A DNA stretch of 64,000 nt from an uncultured Muribaculaceae bacterium. Lineage in GTDB: Bacteria; Bacteroidota; Bacteroidia; Bacteroidales; Muribaculaceae. The stretch spans positions 1 through 64,000 of the forward strand of contig CAJUPZ010000013.1 in the NCBI GenBank assembly GCA_910588065.1, written 5' to 3'. The position numbers were made by a program, and so were the translations under genes. A model generated the notes under the pieces. That model saw only the letters and a list, made by a program, of their open reading frames with translations. It ran no database searches and had not been told where the DNA came from. Shown one piece after another: positions 41,049-48,273 of the stretch; position 1 is the first letter of the stretch, and each line of letters begins with the position of its first letter.

Positions 41049-41908
41049 TCACGCACAATCTCGGATATGGCGGCTATCATAGCCTCTGTGTCGGCTATTG
41101 GTTTTGGGGAGTCCGCTACAAATACAGCAATGGTATATGCTTTGCCGTCAGGCAATTCAATATATGCTACATCGTTGACTGCTGTCAGGCGGCCGAGCGC
41201 ATCAGTATCGCCTGTGCCTGTCTTGTGTCCTATCAGGGTGCCCTCCTCGAACTGTGCGCCGGGAATACGCCCTGTGCCGGTGCCGCACATCTCAAGATTC
41301 TGCTTCACCACAGCCATCTCCGGCGATGTTGAGGCTATGTGCTTGTAAAAGGCATCCATGAATCTTGCCATGCCCAGGGGAGTGGTACTGTTTAGAGCGC
41401 ACAGCGATGTGTCGGCGTGCATCTCCGCCTCTGTATGGCGGATGTTTATATCATTGAATCCAAGCGACTTGACAAGAGAGTCGGCGTACGCCGGCGAGCC
41501 GGTCGTAGAAAACAGTATGTCGCAGGCGTTGTTATCGCTCATCACCAGTGAATACTCCATCAGCTCCGCCGTTGAAAGTCGCAGGTTGACCCTGCCGTAC
41601 CTTTCGCGCATCGGGCTGTAGGTGTCAGGCATCATTGCTGCCGAATCAATAGCTATGGAGTCTTCCAACGCTATATTATTGCGTGCGCAATAATCGGCGA
41701 CAGCCACTGCCTGGGGAAACTTGAACACGCTCATCATCGGAAAACTCTCGCCGCCGTTGACAGCAAATGTGTCACTGCCGCATATCACGGCAATACCGAT
41801 GTGGCAATCCTGCCCTGCAACATATTGCTCCAGCGATGATTGTAAATCTCCGCCGCGGCTGCAGGCGCTCAGTATCGCCGCAGCTATAATGAAATACAGA
41901 TACTTCAT
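41033..41908 (-). CDS. Class A beta-lactamase (CfxA/CepA-like, subclass A2)
   Basis: 291 aa lipoprotein-type signal (ILSAC, Cys16). The active-site motifs are complete: Ser60-V-F-Lys63 (SxxK), Ser124-Asp-Asn126 (SDN), Glu160 in RHTEAE (omega-loop Glu) and HKTGTG near residue 230. The enzyme hydrolyses beta-lactams, mainly cephalosporins in the related Bacteroides enzymes, in the periplasm. It is flanked by housekeeping genes with no mobile element, so it looks resident. A -7 box lies at 41931-41938 on the minus strand. Substrate range cannot be read from sequence. Confidence 0.9.
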   Translation of the reverse strand: MKYLYFIIAAAILSACSRGGDLQSSLEQYVAGQDCHIGIAVICGSDTFAVNGGESFPMMSVFKFPQAVAVADYCARNNIALEDSIAIDSAAMMPDTYSPMRERYGRVNLRLSTAELMEYSLVMSDNNACDILFSTTGSPAYADSLVKSLGFNDINIRHTEAEMHADTSLCALNSTTPLGMARFMDAFYKHIASTSPEMAVVKQNLEMCGTGTGRIPGAQFEEGTLIGHKTGTGDTDALGRLTAVNDVAYIELPDGKAYTIAVFVADSPKPIADTEAMIAAISEIVREHLSR

Positions 41909-41930
41909 GTCACGTTGTTTTTTTCTTACG

Positions 41931-41938
41931 CAAAATTA
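41931..41938 (-). promoter_or_regulatory. Promoter -7 box for the beta-lactamase
   Basis: CAAAATTA on the plus strand (TAATTTTG on the minus strand), 22 nt before the start. Confidence 0.5.
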
Positions 41939-41966
41939 CTCAAAATAGAAGCACTGCAGAAGTCTG

Positions 41967-44405
41967 TCATATAAAAAGATTCAGATTGGCATCCTCGGTC
42001 CGGTTCATATAGGTAGCAACGCCACCCACAGTCACCTCATCAAGTAACTCCTCACGGCTGACACCCATCACATCCATCGACATCTGGCAGGCTATGAATT
42101 CCACGCCATTTTTCACGGCTGCGTCGCGGAGTTCCTCAAGAGAGGCCACATTCTTATTCTTCATGATGTGGCGCATCATGCGGCTGCCTATACCGAACAT
42201 ATTCATTTTCGACAGTTTCAGCGAGGTTGAGCCGGAGGGGAGCATCATGGAGAACATCCTGCCGAAAATGTCTTTTTTTACTTTGGGCTTGTTCTGTTTC
42301 TTGATGGCATTCAGCCCCCAGAATGTGAAGAAGATAGTAACCTTTTCGCCGGTGGCGGCGGCTCCGTTTGCGAGCACAAATGTTGCAAGAGCCTTGTCAA
42401 GGTCATCACTGAACAGCACAAATGTCTTTCCCTTGCCGGGTGCGGTGGGTTGTGCGGTTTCAGTTCCGTTTCCGGGTTCAACAACGATACGGTATCTGCC
42501 GCCCTTTGTCTCTGCCGATACAAATTTGTTGCCGGTAGAATTGCACCACGACTCAGCATCGCGGGCAAAACCGGGATCTGTGGCGGTGATTTCTATGGTT
42601 TCTCCGGCCTTTGAGGTGTCTATAGCCTCTTTGAGTTTCATGATGGGGCCGGGGCAGGCGAGCCCGCAGGCATCGATGCGTCTGGAGGGGGTGGACTCTG
42701 ATTCTACCGGCTGTTTTGTCTCTTTCGGGGCGGCTCCGGATTGCTCCGGGGCTGCCACTGGCAAAGTGGCGGCACGATAGGTTTTGATACCCCCTATCAG
42801 GTTTGAAACATCGCCGAAACCGTTCATGCGCAGTATGTTGGATGCAAGATAGCCGCGCAGTCCCACCCCGCAATACACAACCACAGGTTTATCCCGACGT
42901 ATATCATTCAGATGGTTGCGGATATCATCCAACGGCACATTCACCGCTCCCGCCAGCGCTCCGGCAGAGAATTCCATAGGGGTGCGCACATCTATCAGTG
43001 TGAATTCGTCCGCGGAGGCATCCCTCACCCGCCGCCAGTATATCGGTTTCATTTTGCCTGACAGTATGTTGCATGCAACATATCCGGCCATCGCAACAGG
43101 GTCTTTCGCAGATGAGTAGGGCGGGGCGTAAGCGTGCTCTGTCCGGGTAAGGTCCTCCACTGTACCACCGGCTTTTATCACCTGAGCCAGAAGGTCTATC
43201 CGCTTGTCAACACCTTCATAACCTACAATCTGCGCTCCAAGAAGCTTGCCGGTGCCGGGCGAGAACACCACCTTTATTGTCATCGGCAGCGCATCAGGGT
43301 AGTAGCTTGCATGAGACATCGGATGGATTGTTGCTGTCAGATAGTCTATCCCCTCCTTTTTGAGACGTTTGGCGGGAATGCCGGTGGCGGCTACTGTCAG
43401 GTCGAATACCTTGGCGACCGAGGTGCCGATTGCACCTTCGTAGGCAGCAGTGTTGCCGAGCACCATATTGTCAGCGACAATCCTCGCCTGACGGTTTGCA
43501 GGTCCGGCGAGATAATTAAGCCAGGTGTTTCCAAGCACCGGATGGGTGAACTCTATGGCATCGCCCACTGCATAGATGCTGCTGTCCGAGGTGCGCAGGT
43601 ACTCATCCACCTTTATGCCGCGCATAGGACCGGTTTCAAGGCCCGCAGCTGTTGCAAGCCCGGTGTTGGGGCGCACTCCGATAGAGAGTATTACCATATC
43701 TACGGAAAGAGTGCGGCCGTCTGAAAGCCTTATCTCTATTTCATTTCCTTTCTTTGTGAAAGATTCCACAGCTGTGTCGAGATACAGGTTCACACCATTC
43801 TCCTGAAGGTGCGAGTGTACAATCTGCGCCATGGAAAAATCTATCGGTCCCATCACCTGGGGCGCCATCTCGATCACAGCGACCTCGGAGCCTGTATGTC
43901 TGAGATTCTCGGCCATTTCAAGGCCTATGAAGCCACCCCCCACTATCGCAGCCCGCTTAACGCCGCCGCTTGCAACACGCGCTTTTATCACATCGGTATC
44001 CTCGACGCTGCGCAGTGTATACACTCCCTCGGTGTCTATTCCCGGAAGTGGAGGCCGCACCGGTGAGGCGCCCGGTGAGAGCAGAAGCTTGTCATAGCTT
44101 TCATCGTATGTATCGCCTGCGGCGGTGCGTACTCTCACCCTTTTGTTCTGCCGGTCTATCGCAATCACCTTCGAATTAACCCTCACATCGATATTGAAGC
44201 GCGTGCCGAAACCTTCGGGAGTCTGCACAAGAAGTTTCTCTCGCTCTGCGATAGTGCCCCCGATGTAGTAAGGCAGGCCACAGTTGGCATACGATATATA
44301 CCCCCCTTTCTCAAAAAGGATTATTTCAGCATCTTCAGTCAGCCTTCTCATTCTGGCAGCCGCGGTAGCTCCGCCGGCCACACCGCCTATTATAAGATAT
44401 TTCAT
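41967..44405 (-). CDS. CoA-disulfide reductase-rhodanese-TusA-DsrE fusion
   Basis: 812 aa from the ATG at 44405; a longer reading would pass through the promoter. Domain order: FAD/NAD(P)H disulfide reductase (1 to about 445) with GGVAGGATAAARMRR and redox Cys42 in YANCGLPYY; rhodanese (about 455-550) with VVYCGVGLRGY; TusA-like (about 580-650) with CGLACPGPIMKLKEA; DsrE-like C-terminus (about 665-812) with TFVLFSDDLDKALATF. Such chains move sulfane sulfur from persulfide between carriers; the reductase may act on CoA disulfide or persulfide. It is divergent from oxyR and probably under redox control. Confidence 0.88.
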   Translation of the reverse strand: MKYLIIGGVAGGATAAARMRRLTEDAEIILFEKGGYISYANCGLPYYIGGTIAEREKLLVQTPEGFGTRFNIDVRVNSKVIAIDRQNKRVRVRTAAGDTYDESYDKLLLSPGASPVRPPLPGIDTEGVYTLRSVEDTDVIKARVASGGVKRAAIVGGGFIGLEMAENLRHTGSEVAVIEMAPQVMGPIDFSMAQIVHSHLQENGVNLYLDTAVESFTKKGNEIEIRLSDGRTLSVDMVILSIGVRPNTGLATAAGLETGPMRGIKVDEYLRTSDSSIYAVGDAIEFTHPVLGNTWLNYLAGPANRQARIVADNMVLGNTAAYEGAIGTSVAKVFDLTVAATGIPAKRLKKEGIDYLTATIHPMSHASYYPDALPMTIKVVFSPGTGKLLGAQIVGYEGVDKRIDLLAQVIKAGGTVEDLTRTEHAYAPPYSSAKDPVAMAGYVACNILSGKMKPIYWRRVRDASADEFTLIDVRTPMEFSAGALAGAVNVPLDDIRNHLNDIRRDKPVVVYCGVGLRGYLASNILRMNGFGDVSNLIGGIKTYRAATLPVAAPEQSGAAPKETKQPVESESTPSRRIDACGLACPGPIMKLKEAIDTSKAGETIEITATDPGFARDAESWCNSTGNKFVSAETKGGRYRIVVEPGNGTETAQPTAPGKGKTFVLFSDDLDKALATFVLANGAAATGEKVTIFFTFWGLNAIKKQNKPKVKKDIFGRMFSMMLPSGSTSLKLSKMNMFGIGSRMMRHIMKNKNVASLEELRDAAVKNGVEFIACQMSMDVMGVSREELLDEVTVGGVATYMNRTEDANLNLFI

Positions 44406-44431
44406 ATTGTATCGGTTGTTGTTATTTTTTG

Positions 44432-44463
44432 CAAAGATAGCCGCCATATCATAGACCGGCAAA
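44432..44463 (-). promoter_or_regulatory. Promoter for the CoADR fusion gene
   Basis: Minus strand TTTG (44460-44463), 20-nt spacer, TATCTTTG (44432-44439): a full consensus promoter. It faces the oxyR promoter only about 10 nt away. Confidence 0.65.
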
Positions 44464-44473
44464 TGATTTTCGC

Positions 44474-44481
44474 TATCTTTG
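44474..44481 (+). promoter_or_regulatory. Promoter -7 box for oxyR
   Basis: TATCTTTG, 20 nt before the ATG of oxyR. The 96-bp divergent region is a plausible OxyR binding site; no operator was recognised by eye. Confidence 0.5.
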
Positions 44482-44501
44482 CATAGACAAAAACTATTGA
44501 T

Positions 44502-45428
44502 ATGACCCTCCAGCAGCTGAAATACCTTGTAGCGATAGACAGCTACCGCAGTTTTGCCCTCGCCGCACAAGCTCTTGATGTCACACAGCCCACCCTCAGC
44601 TCCATGATCAGCAAGCTTGAGGAGGAGCTGGATGTAAGGCTTTTCGACCGCTCAAGCCGAAAAGTCACCACCACCTCCATCGGTAAGGATATTGTGCGTC
44701 AGGCCCGGCAGATAATCATGGAGGCTGGCCGGATTAACGAAATGGTGAGTGAGAGCAAAGGTGAGATTTCCGGCCCGCTCAAGCTTGCAGTTGGCCCCAG
44801 CATCGCCCCATATATTTTGCCGCTCTTTATCAAAACATATATGGAGGATTACCCGCAGGTTCAGCTCGCCATAGAGGAGATGAGGCCCGGAGCAATGATC
44901 GCGTCACTGGAAAAGGGCGACCTGGACGCAGCCATTGCCACAACCGGCCATATCTGTACAGGCATATTTGAGATACCGCTGTACACAGAGCGTTTTTATG
45001 TATATCTCTCGGAGGAGTGCAGCCATAAAATCAAAGATTTCAACCCCGATGCGCTTGAGCATGAGCATTTATGGGTGATGAAGGATGTGAGGTGTCTGCG
45101 CGAGAGTGCTTTCAGCTTCTGCAGGGCGCGAGCAGCCGGTCATCAGGTATATGAAGCCGGAAACATCGACACACTGATAAGGATTGTAGACACCAACGGT
45201 GGCTATACAATCATACCGGAAATGCACCTGCCCATGCTCTCGGAACCACAGATGCGCAATGTCAGGAACATTGATGGCAACCACCTGTCTTTCAGAAAAG
45301 TGTCGATGTACATAAGGGCTGACTATGTCAGGGAGAGGATGCTCAACACAATCATAGACACCCTGAAAAAAATCATGCCGCGCGGCATGATGAATCCCTC
45401 CCTCCTCAATAACACCATCCGCCTCTAA
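44502..45428 (+). CDS. oxyR: LysR-type peroxide sensor OxyR
   Basis: 308 aa LysR-family regulator. The N-terminal winged helix (residues 1-60) reads TLQQLKYLVAIDSYRSFALA with ALDVTQPTLSSMISKLEEEL. The effector domain carries the OxyR cysteine pair Cys198 and Cys207 in RCLRESAFSFC, matching Cys199/Cys208 of the E. coli protein, which form a disulfide on peroxide exposure. GGYTIIPEMHLP is also OxyR-like. It should control oxidative-stress genes, and the divergent sulfur-redox fusion gene is an attractive target. Its stop opens into the repeat region at 45429. Confidence 0.92.
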   Translation: MTLQQLKYLVAIDSYRSFALAAQALDVTQPTLSSMISKLEEELDVRLFDRSSRKVTTTSIGKDIVRQARQIIMEAGRINEMVSESKGEISGPLKLAVGPSIAPYILPLFIKTYMEDYPQVQLAIEEMRPGAMIASLEKGDLDAAIATTGHICTGIFEIPLYTERFYVYLSEECSHKIKDFNPDALEHEHLWVMKDVRCLRESAFSFCRARAAGHQVYEAGNIDTLIRIVDTNGGYTIIPEMHLPMLSEPQMRNVRNIDGNHLSFRKVSMYIRADYVRERMLNTIIDTLKKIMPRGMMNPSLLNNTIRL

Positions 45429-45994
45429 TCCCCTCTCCACACTGAGCCACGCGAGAAGGGATGCTATTGATTATGAGTCATTTTAGGTCTGGTACCTCCG
45501 GCACCATCTTAGTGGGTAGGACTGCTCTCCCCGCACTTCGTACGGGGATAACAAGATAAGCGAGCCTAAGGCTCTATATTACCCACCCGCCATGTAGGGG
45601 CGCCGATATATCGCGCCCTCATCATCCCACCGCCCTTATGTTATAGGGCGTCGGAGACACCTGAGCGCCCGGAGGGAGCGATTATCTTGTTAGCCGCACA
45701 CACAGTGTGCGGATTATCAGCCTATTACCCAAATGGTGCCGGAGGTACCACATTTGGCACACACTCAGGGGTGATGTCATGGTATACGCCTTTGATTTTT
45801 ATAACATCGCCTCTCACGAGGCTCAGAAAAGAGGGGGATCTCACCACACCCCGGGCCTCGCGCTGTGCGCTTGTGCCGGGGATATCCATGACTTCGCGCA
45901 TCCTGCGCTCCGGCCTCGCCGAGGCCATCATCTCTCCTCTCTCCTTCCTGCAACCACACTCTCCTGTCGTTACGGCTTATTAAGGGTGAGGGGA
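45429..45994. repeat. Intergenic palindrome mosaic, locus 2
   Basis: No gene is supported. Inverted repeats with 3-5 nt loops occur at 45490-45506, 45529-45547, 45562-45574, 45647-45661, 45665-45679, 45694-45712, 45734-45750, 45809-45822, 45896-45908 and 45912-45926. The palindrome TGGTGCC/GGTACCA occurs twice here in opposite orientation (45490, 45734) and again at loci 1 and 3. Positions 45678-45718 are the near-identical reverse complement of 56811-56851, while 45804-45908 is collinear with 57468-57574. Confidence 0.8.
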
Positions 45995-46954
45995 TTACTG
46001 GTGGGGGTTGATTTCCTTGAGGTCGACAAGATTGTGGAGGATGGCGAATATTGTAAGGCCGGCGGTGGAGTGTATGCCGAGCTTGGCACTGATGTTGCGG
46101 CGGTGGGTGGCAACGGTGTGAACCGAAAGGCACAGTTCGTCTGCAATCTCTTTGTTGGCCATTCCGCGCGCAACACACACTATGATATCCTTCTCCCTGT
46201 CGCCCAGAATATCCACTTGCGGTGCATCCTGAGGTTCTTCTGCCGCTGCCGGTTTACCGTTGTCGGTCAACTTTGTGCGCAGGCTCTGTTCCAGCCGCTC
46301 CACAGCGGGCACAAAAAGGGTGTTTTCCACCTGGAAATGACTCATCAGGTCGCGGCCGCATATTATGATGTCAAACAGCACCCCGCTCAGTCTGATATTG
46401 TCCTTCATATTATAATGGTATATGAAGATATCCTTCAGTTCATTGAGCTTGGTGGCCATGTTGTCGTGGTTGACAGAAAAACTCGCTATGCTGTAGTTTT
46501 CATCCACCTCGCCGGCAAGGAGACGCTCCACATAGCTGAAAATCTCATTGTTCTCATGCTCCATGTGGCGCTTCACCTCATCCATGTAGTCATCGAAAAA
46601 CTTCATCAGCAGAAACGACACCTCATTGCTGGCACCGTAATTTATCGCCTCTATGAGATGATGGCGTATTTTGGGAAGGGTGACATCAAGAAAGGATGTG
46701 TGCGCCCGCTTGAGATAGCTCATGAGGGTGGGGAGGGATATGTCCCGGTTGCGGTACTCATTGCCGCTGAGAAGGTTGCACACCGCAAGGAAAGTATCGG
46801 TGTCAACACCGTTTTTCTCACACACCTCGCGTATGGTGCTGTCACCGAAACCAAACGCTATGTCAAAGCGGCTGATTGCCATCAACAGCAGATTGTTGTC
46901 TATTATCAGCTCACGCATATTGTTGTGAGCACGGTATTCTCGCAGTTTTTCCAT
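45995..46954 (-). CDS. RIC-like di-iron sensor fused to LuxR DNA-binding domain
   Basis: 319 aa from the ATG at 46954; a TTG at 46987 lies before the predicted transcript start. An N-terminal ScdA/DUF542-like segment (about 25-62) precedes a hemerythrin-like four-helix domain (about 80-225) and a LuxR helix-turn-helix (about 255-305, REKDIIVCVARGMANKEIA). The di-iron ligand set of YtfE/RIC can be placed: His85, His133, Glu137, His163, His206, Glu210. Known RIC proteins repair iron centres after nitrosative stress; here the fold is coupled to DNA binding, suggesting sensing of NO, oxygen or iron. It is divergent from the hmu operon, its likely target (inference). Confidence 0.8.
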   Translation of the reverse strand: MEKLREYRAHNNMRELIIDNNLLLMAISRFDIAFGFGDSTIREVCEKNGVDTDTFLAVCNLLSGNEYRNRDISLPTLMSYLKRAHTSFLDVTLPKIRHHLIEAINYGASNEVSFLLMKFFDDYMDEVKRHMEHENNEIFSYVERLLAGEVDENYSIASFSVNHDNMATKLNELKDIFIYHYNMKDNIRLSGVLFDIIICGRDLMSHFQVENTLFVPAVERLEQSLRTKLTDNGKPAAAEEPQDAPQVDILGDREKDIIVCVARGMANKEIADELCLSVHTVATHRRNISAKLGIHSTAGLTIFAILHNLVDLKEINPHQ

Positions 46955-46984
46955 CTTGATTTGCCGGGGGTAGATTTTCCCATG

Positions 46985-46992
46985 CAAAATTA
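46985..46992 (-). promoter_or_regulatory. Promoter -7 box for the RIC-LuxR regulator
   Basis: CAAAATTA on the plus strand (TAATTTTG on the minus strand), 30 nt before the ATG at 46954. Confidence 0.5.
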
Positions 46993-47106
46993 CAAATAGA
47001 TTTTAATAAGCGGTATACTCATTTTTGACTAATGTGTGATGCCAAAACGGCACATTTGCCCATGCGTGTGCGGAAAAACACAGTGAAATACCACTATTTT
47101 TGAGTA

Positions 47107-47137
47107 TTGCCGCGCCTCTGCGGCCTATGTAATTTTG
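47107..47137 (+). promoter_or_regulatory. Promoter of the hmu operon with internal palindrome
   Basis: A partial -33 TTG (47107-47109) and TAATTTTG at 47130-47137, spacing 20 nt. Between them GCCGC (47109-47113) and GCGGC (47120-47124) form a 5-bp inverted repeat with a 6-nt gap, positioned where a repressor could block RNA polymerase. Confidence 0.5.
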
Positions 47138-47178
47138 CATCGGAAAAAGTAATAACCAAAACAATACTACCAACAATC

Positions 47179-47643
47179 ATGAAACTCAAACACCTTTTCC
47201 TGCTTCTGTTCGCCGCTGTGGCAACAGTATCCTGCAGCGATGACGACACCCCTGAAAACCTCGCCGACTCTGTTGCAGGACAGTACACCGGCTACACCAC
47301 CGCTGCCTGCGCCTATTTTGACGGACAGGTGGCTACAGACCAGACTGTTGCAATAACCCCGGTGGCCTCGGCTACAAACCAAGTGTCGGTAATCTTCACT
47401 TCCGACTCCTACGGCACTGTTACAATTCCTTCAGCAACTGTAGCCAAGCAGGGCAATGCCTATATGCTTGCCGGTGACGGCACCGCTGCAATGGGTATGG
47501 GTGGCAATACCAAGGAGTATGCCTGCACATTCACCGGCAAAATTGAAAACGGCGCTCCCGAACTCACCTTCAGCGTACCCACTGTGATGGGCGGCCTGTC
47601 AATCGTGTTCAAAACCGGCGACGCGCCCCAAACAGCTGAATGA
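47179..47643 (+). CDS. Calycin-like lipoprotein at head of hmu operon
   Basis: 154 aa from the ATG at 47179, which begins a lipoprotein signal with lipobox TVSC. The mature part is a small beta-rich domain of the calycin-like type often found beside HmuY in Bacteroides. After a DDD-rich linker it runs through AGQYTGYTTAACAYFDGQVA to FSVPTVMGGLSIVFK. A ligand, possibly heme or another hydrophobic molecule, is plausible but not shown. It overlaps hmuY by 4 nt. Confidence 0.75.
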   Translation: MKLKHLFLLLFAAVATVSCSDDDTPENLADSVAGQYTGYTTAACAYFDGQVATDQTVAITPVASATNQVSVIFTSDSYGTVTIPSATVAKQGNAYMLAGDGTAAMGMGGNTKEYACTFTGKIENGAPELTFSVPTVMGGLSIVFKTGDAPQTAE

Positions 47644-48257
47644 TGGTCAATTTGGTAAAAAGATTGTTTCTCAGTGTGGCCATTGGAGCGGCAGCAATGC
47701 TGCTCCACGGCTGCAATGGCCTGTTCAGCAGCGTATATGATACTCCGGATACTGCCATAGCTTCCGAATACGGCTTTGTCACAGCAGCCACCGACAATAC
47801 TCCCGGCAAGATTTATGTCGATGCCACCGACTACTCCCGGTGGGTGTACCTCAACTTTTCAGACATGAGCATCGACACCCTCGGCATTGACGATCCGGAG
47901 CCAAAAGAGTGGGACATAGCCCTTCACCGCTACGATGCCAAGACAAATGGCGGCGCGGTGAAAGAGGAGGGCTCGGCCGAATATGTTGAGGATGTGTGGA
48001 CAACCAACACCATAGTCACCGATATGTCTACCATGATGGACGGCTACCTGACGTATGCCGAATCCTATTATAATAAGGTGTTGAGCAGCTGGCTCGATGT
48101 CGACAAAAGCACCATGCCGCCTGTATACACCCTCAGCGGCAAAAAATACTTCGTGGCGCTGGCTGATGGCCGCGAGGTGGAGCTGCGCTTGATAAACTTT
48201 ATGGATGACAGCGGTGTAAAAGGCTATTTGACAATAGAATATCAATACAGAAAATAA
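47640..48257 (+). CDS. hmuY: HmuY family heme-binding lipoprotein
   Basis: 205 aa lipoprotein with signal ending LLHGC. It starts MM, so 47643 is an equal alternative. The mature protein matches HmuY: a C-terminal beta-rich domain with YVDATDYSRWVYLNF near the start, EWDIALHRYDAKTNGG in the middle and a hydrophobic C-terminal KGYLTIEYQYRK. HmuY proteins capture heme outside the cell and pass it to HmuR. Heme-binding residues (two His in P. gingivalis, Met in others) cannot be assigned with confidence; several Met residues in IVTDMSTMMDGYL are candidates. Confidence 0.85.
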   Translation: MMVNLVKRLFLSVAIGAAAMLLHGCNGLFSSVYDTPDTAIASEYGFVTAATDNTPGKIYVDATDYSRWVYLNFSDMSIDTLGIDDPEPKEWDIALHRYDAKTNGGAVKEEGSAEYVEDVWTTNTIVTDMSTMMDGYLTYAESYYNKVLSSWLDVDKSTMPPVYTLSGKKYFVALADGREVELRLINFMDDSGVKGYLTIEYQYRK

Positions 48258-48273
48258 TAACAACATACCCAAA

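Noticed and set aside
44406..44570. N-terminal extension of the CoADR fusion
   Set aside because: It runs through both divergent promoters and into oxyR; the FAD motif begins right after the ATG at 44405.
45707..46999. Long plus-strand frame over locus 2 and the RIC-LuxR gene
   Set aside because: It starts in repeat DNA and is antisense to a gene with clear domains and ligands.
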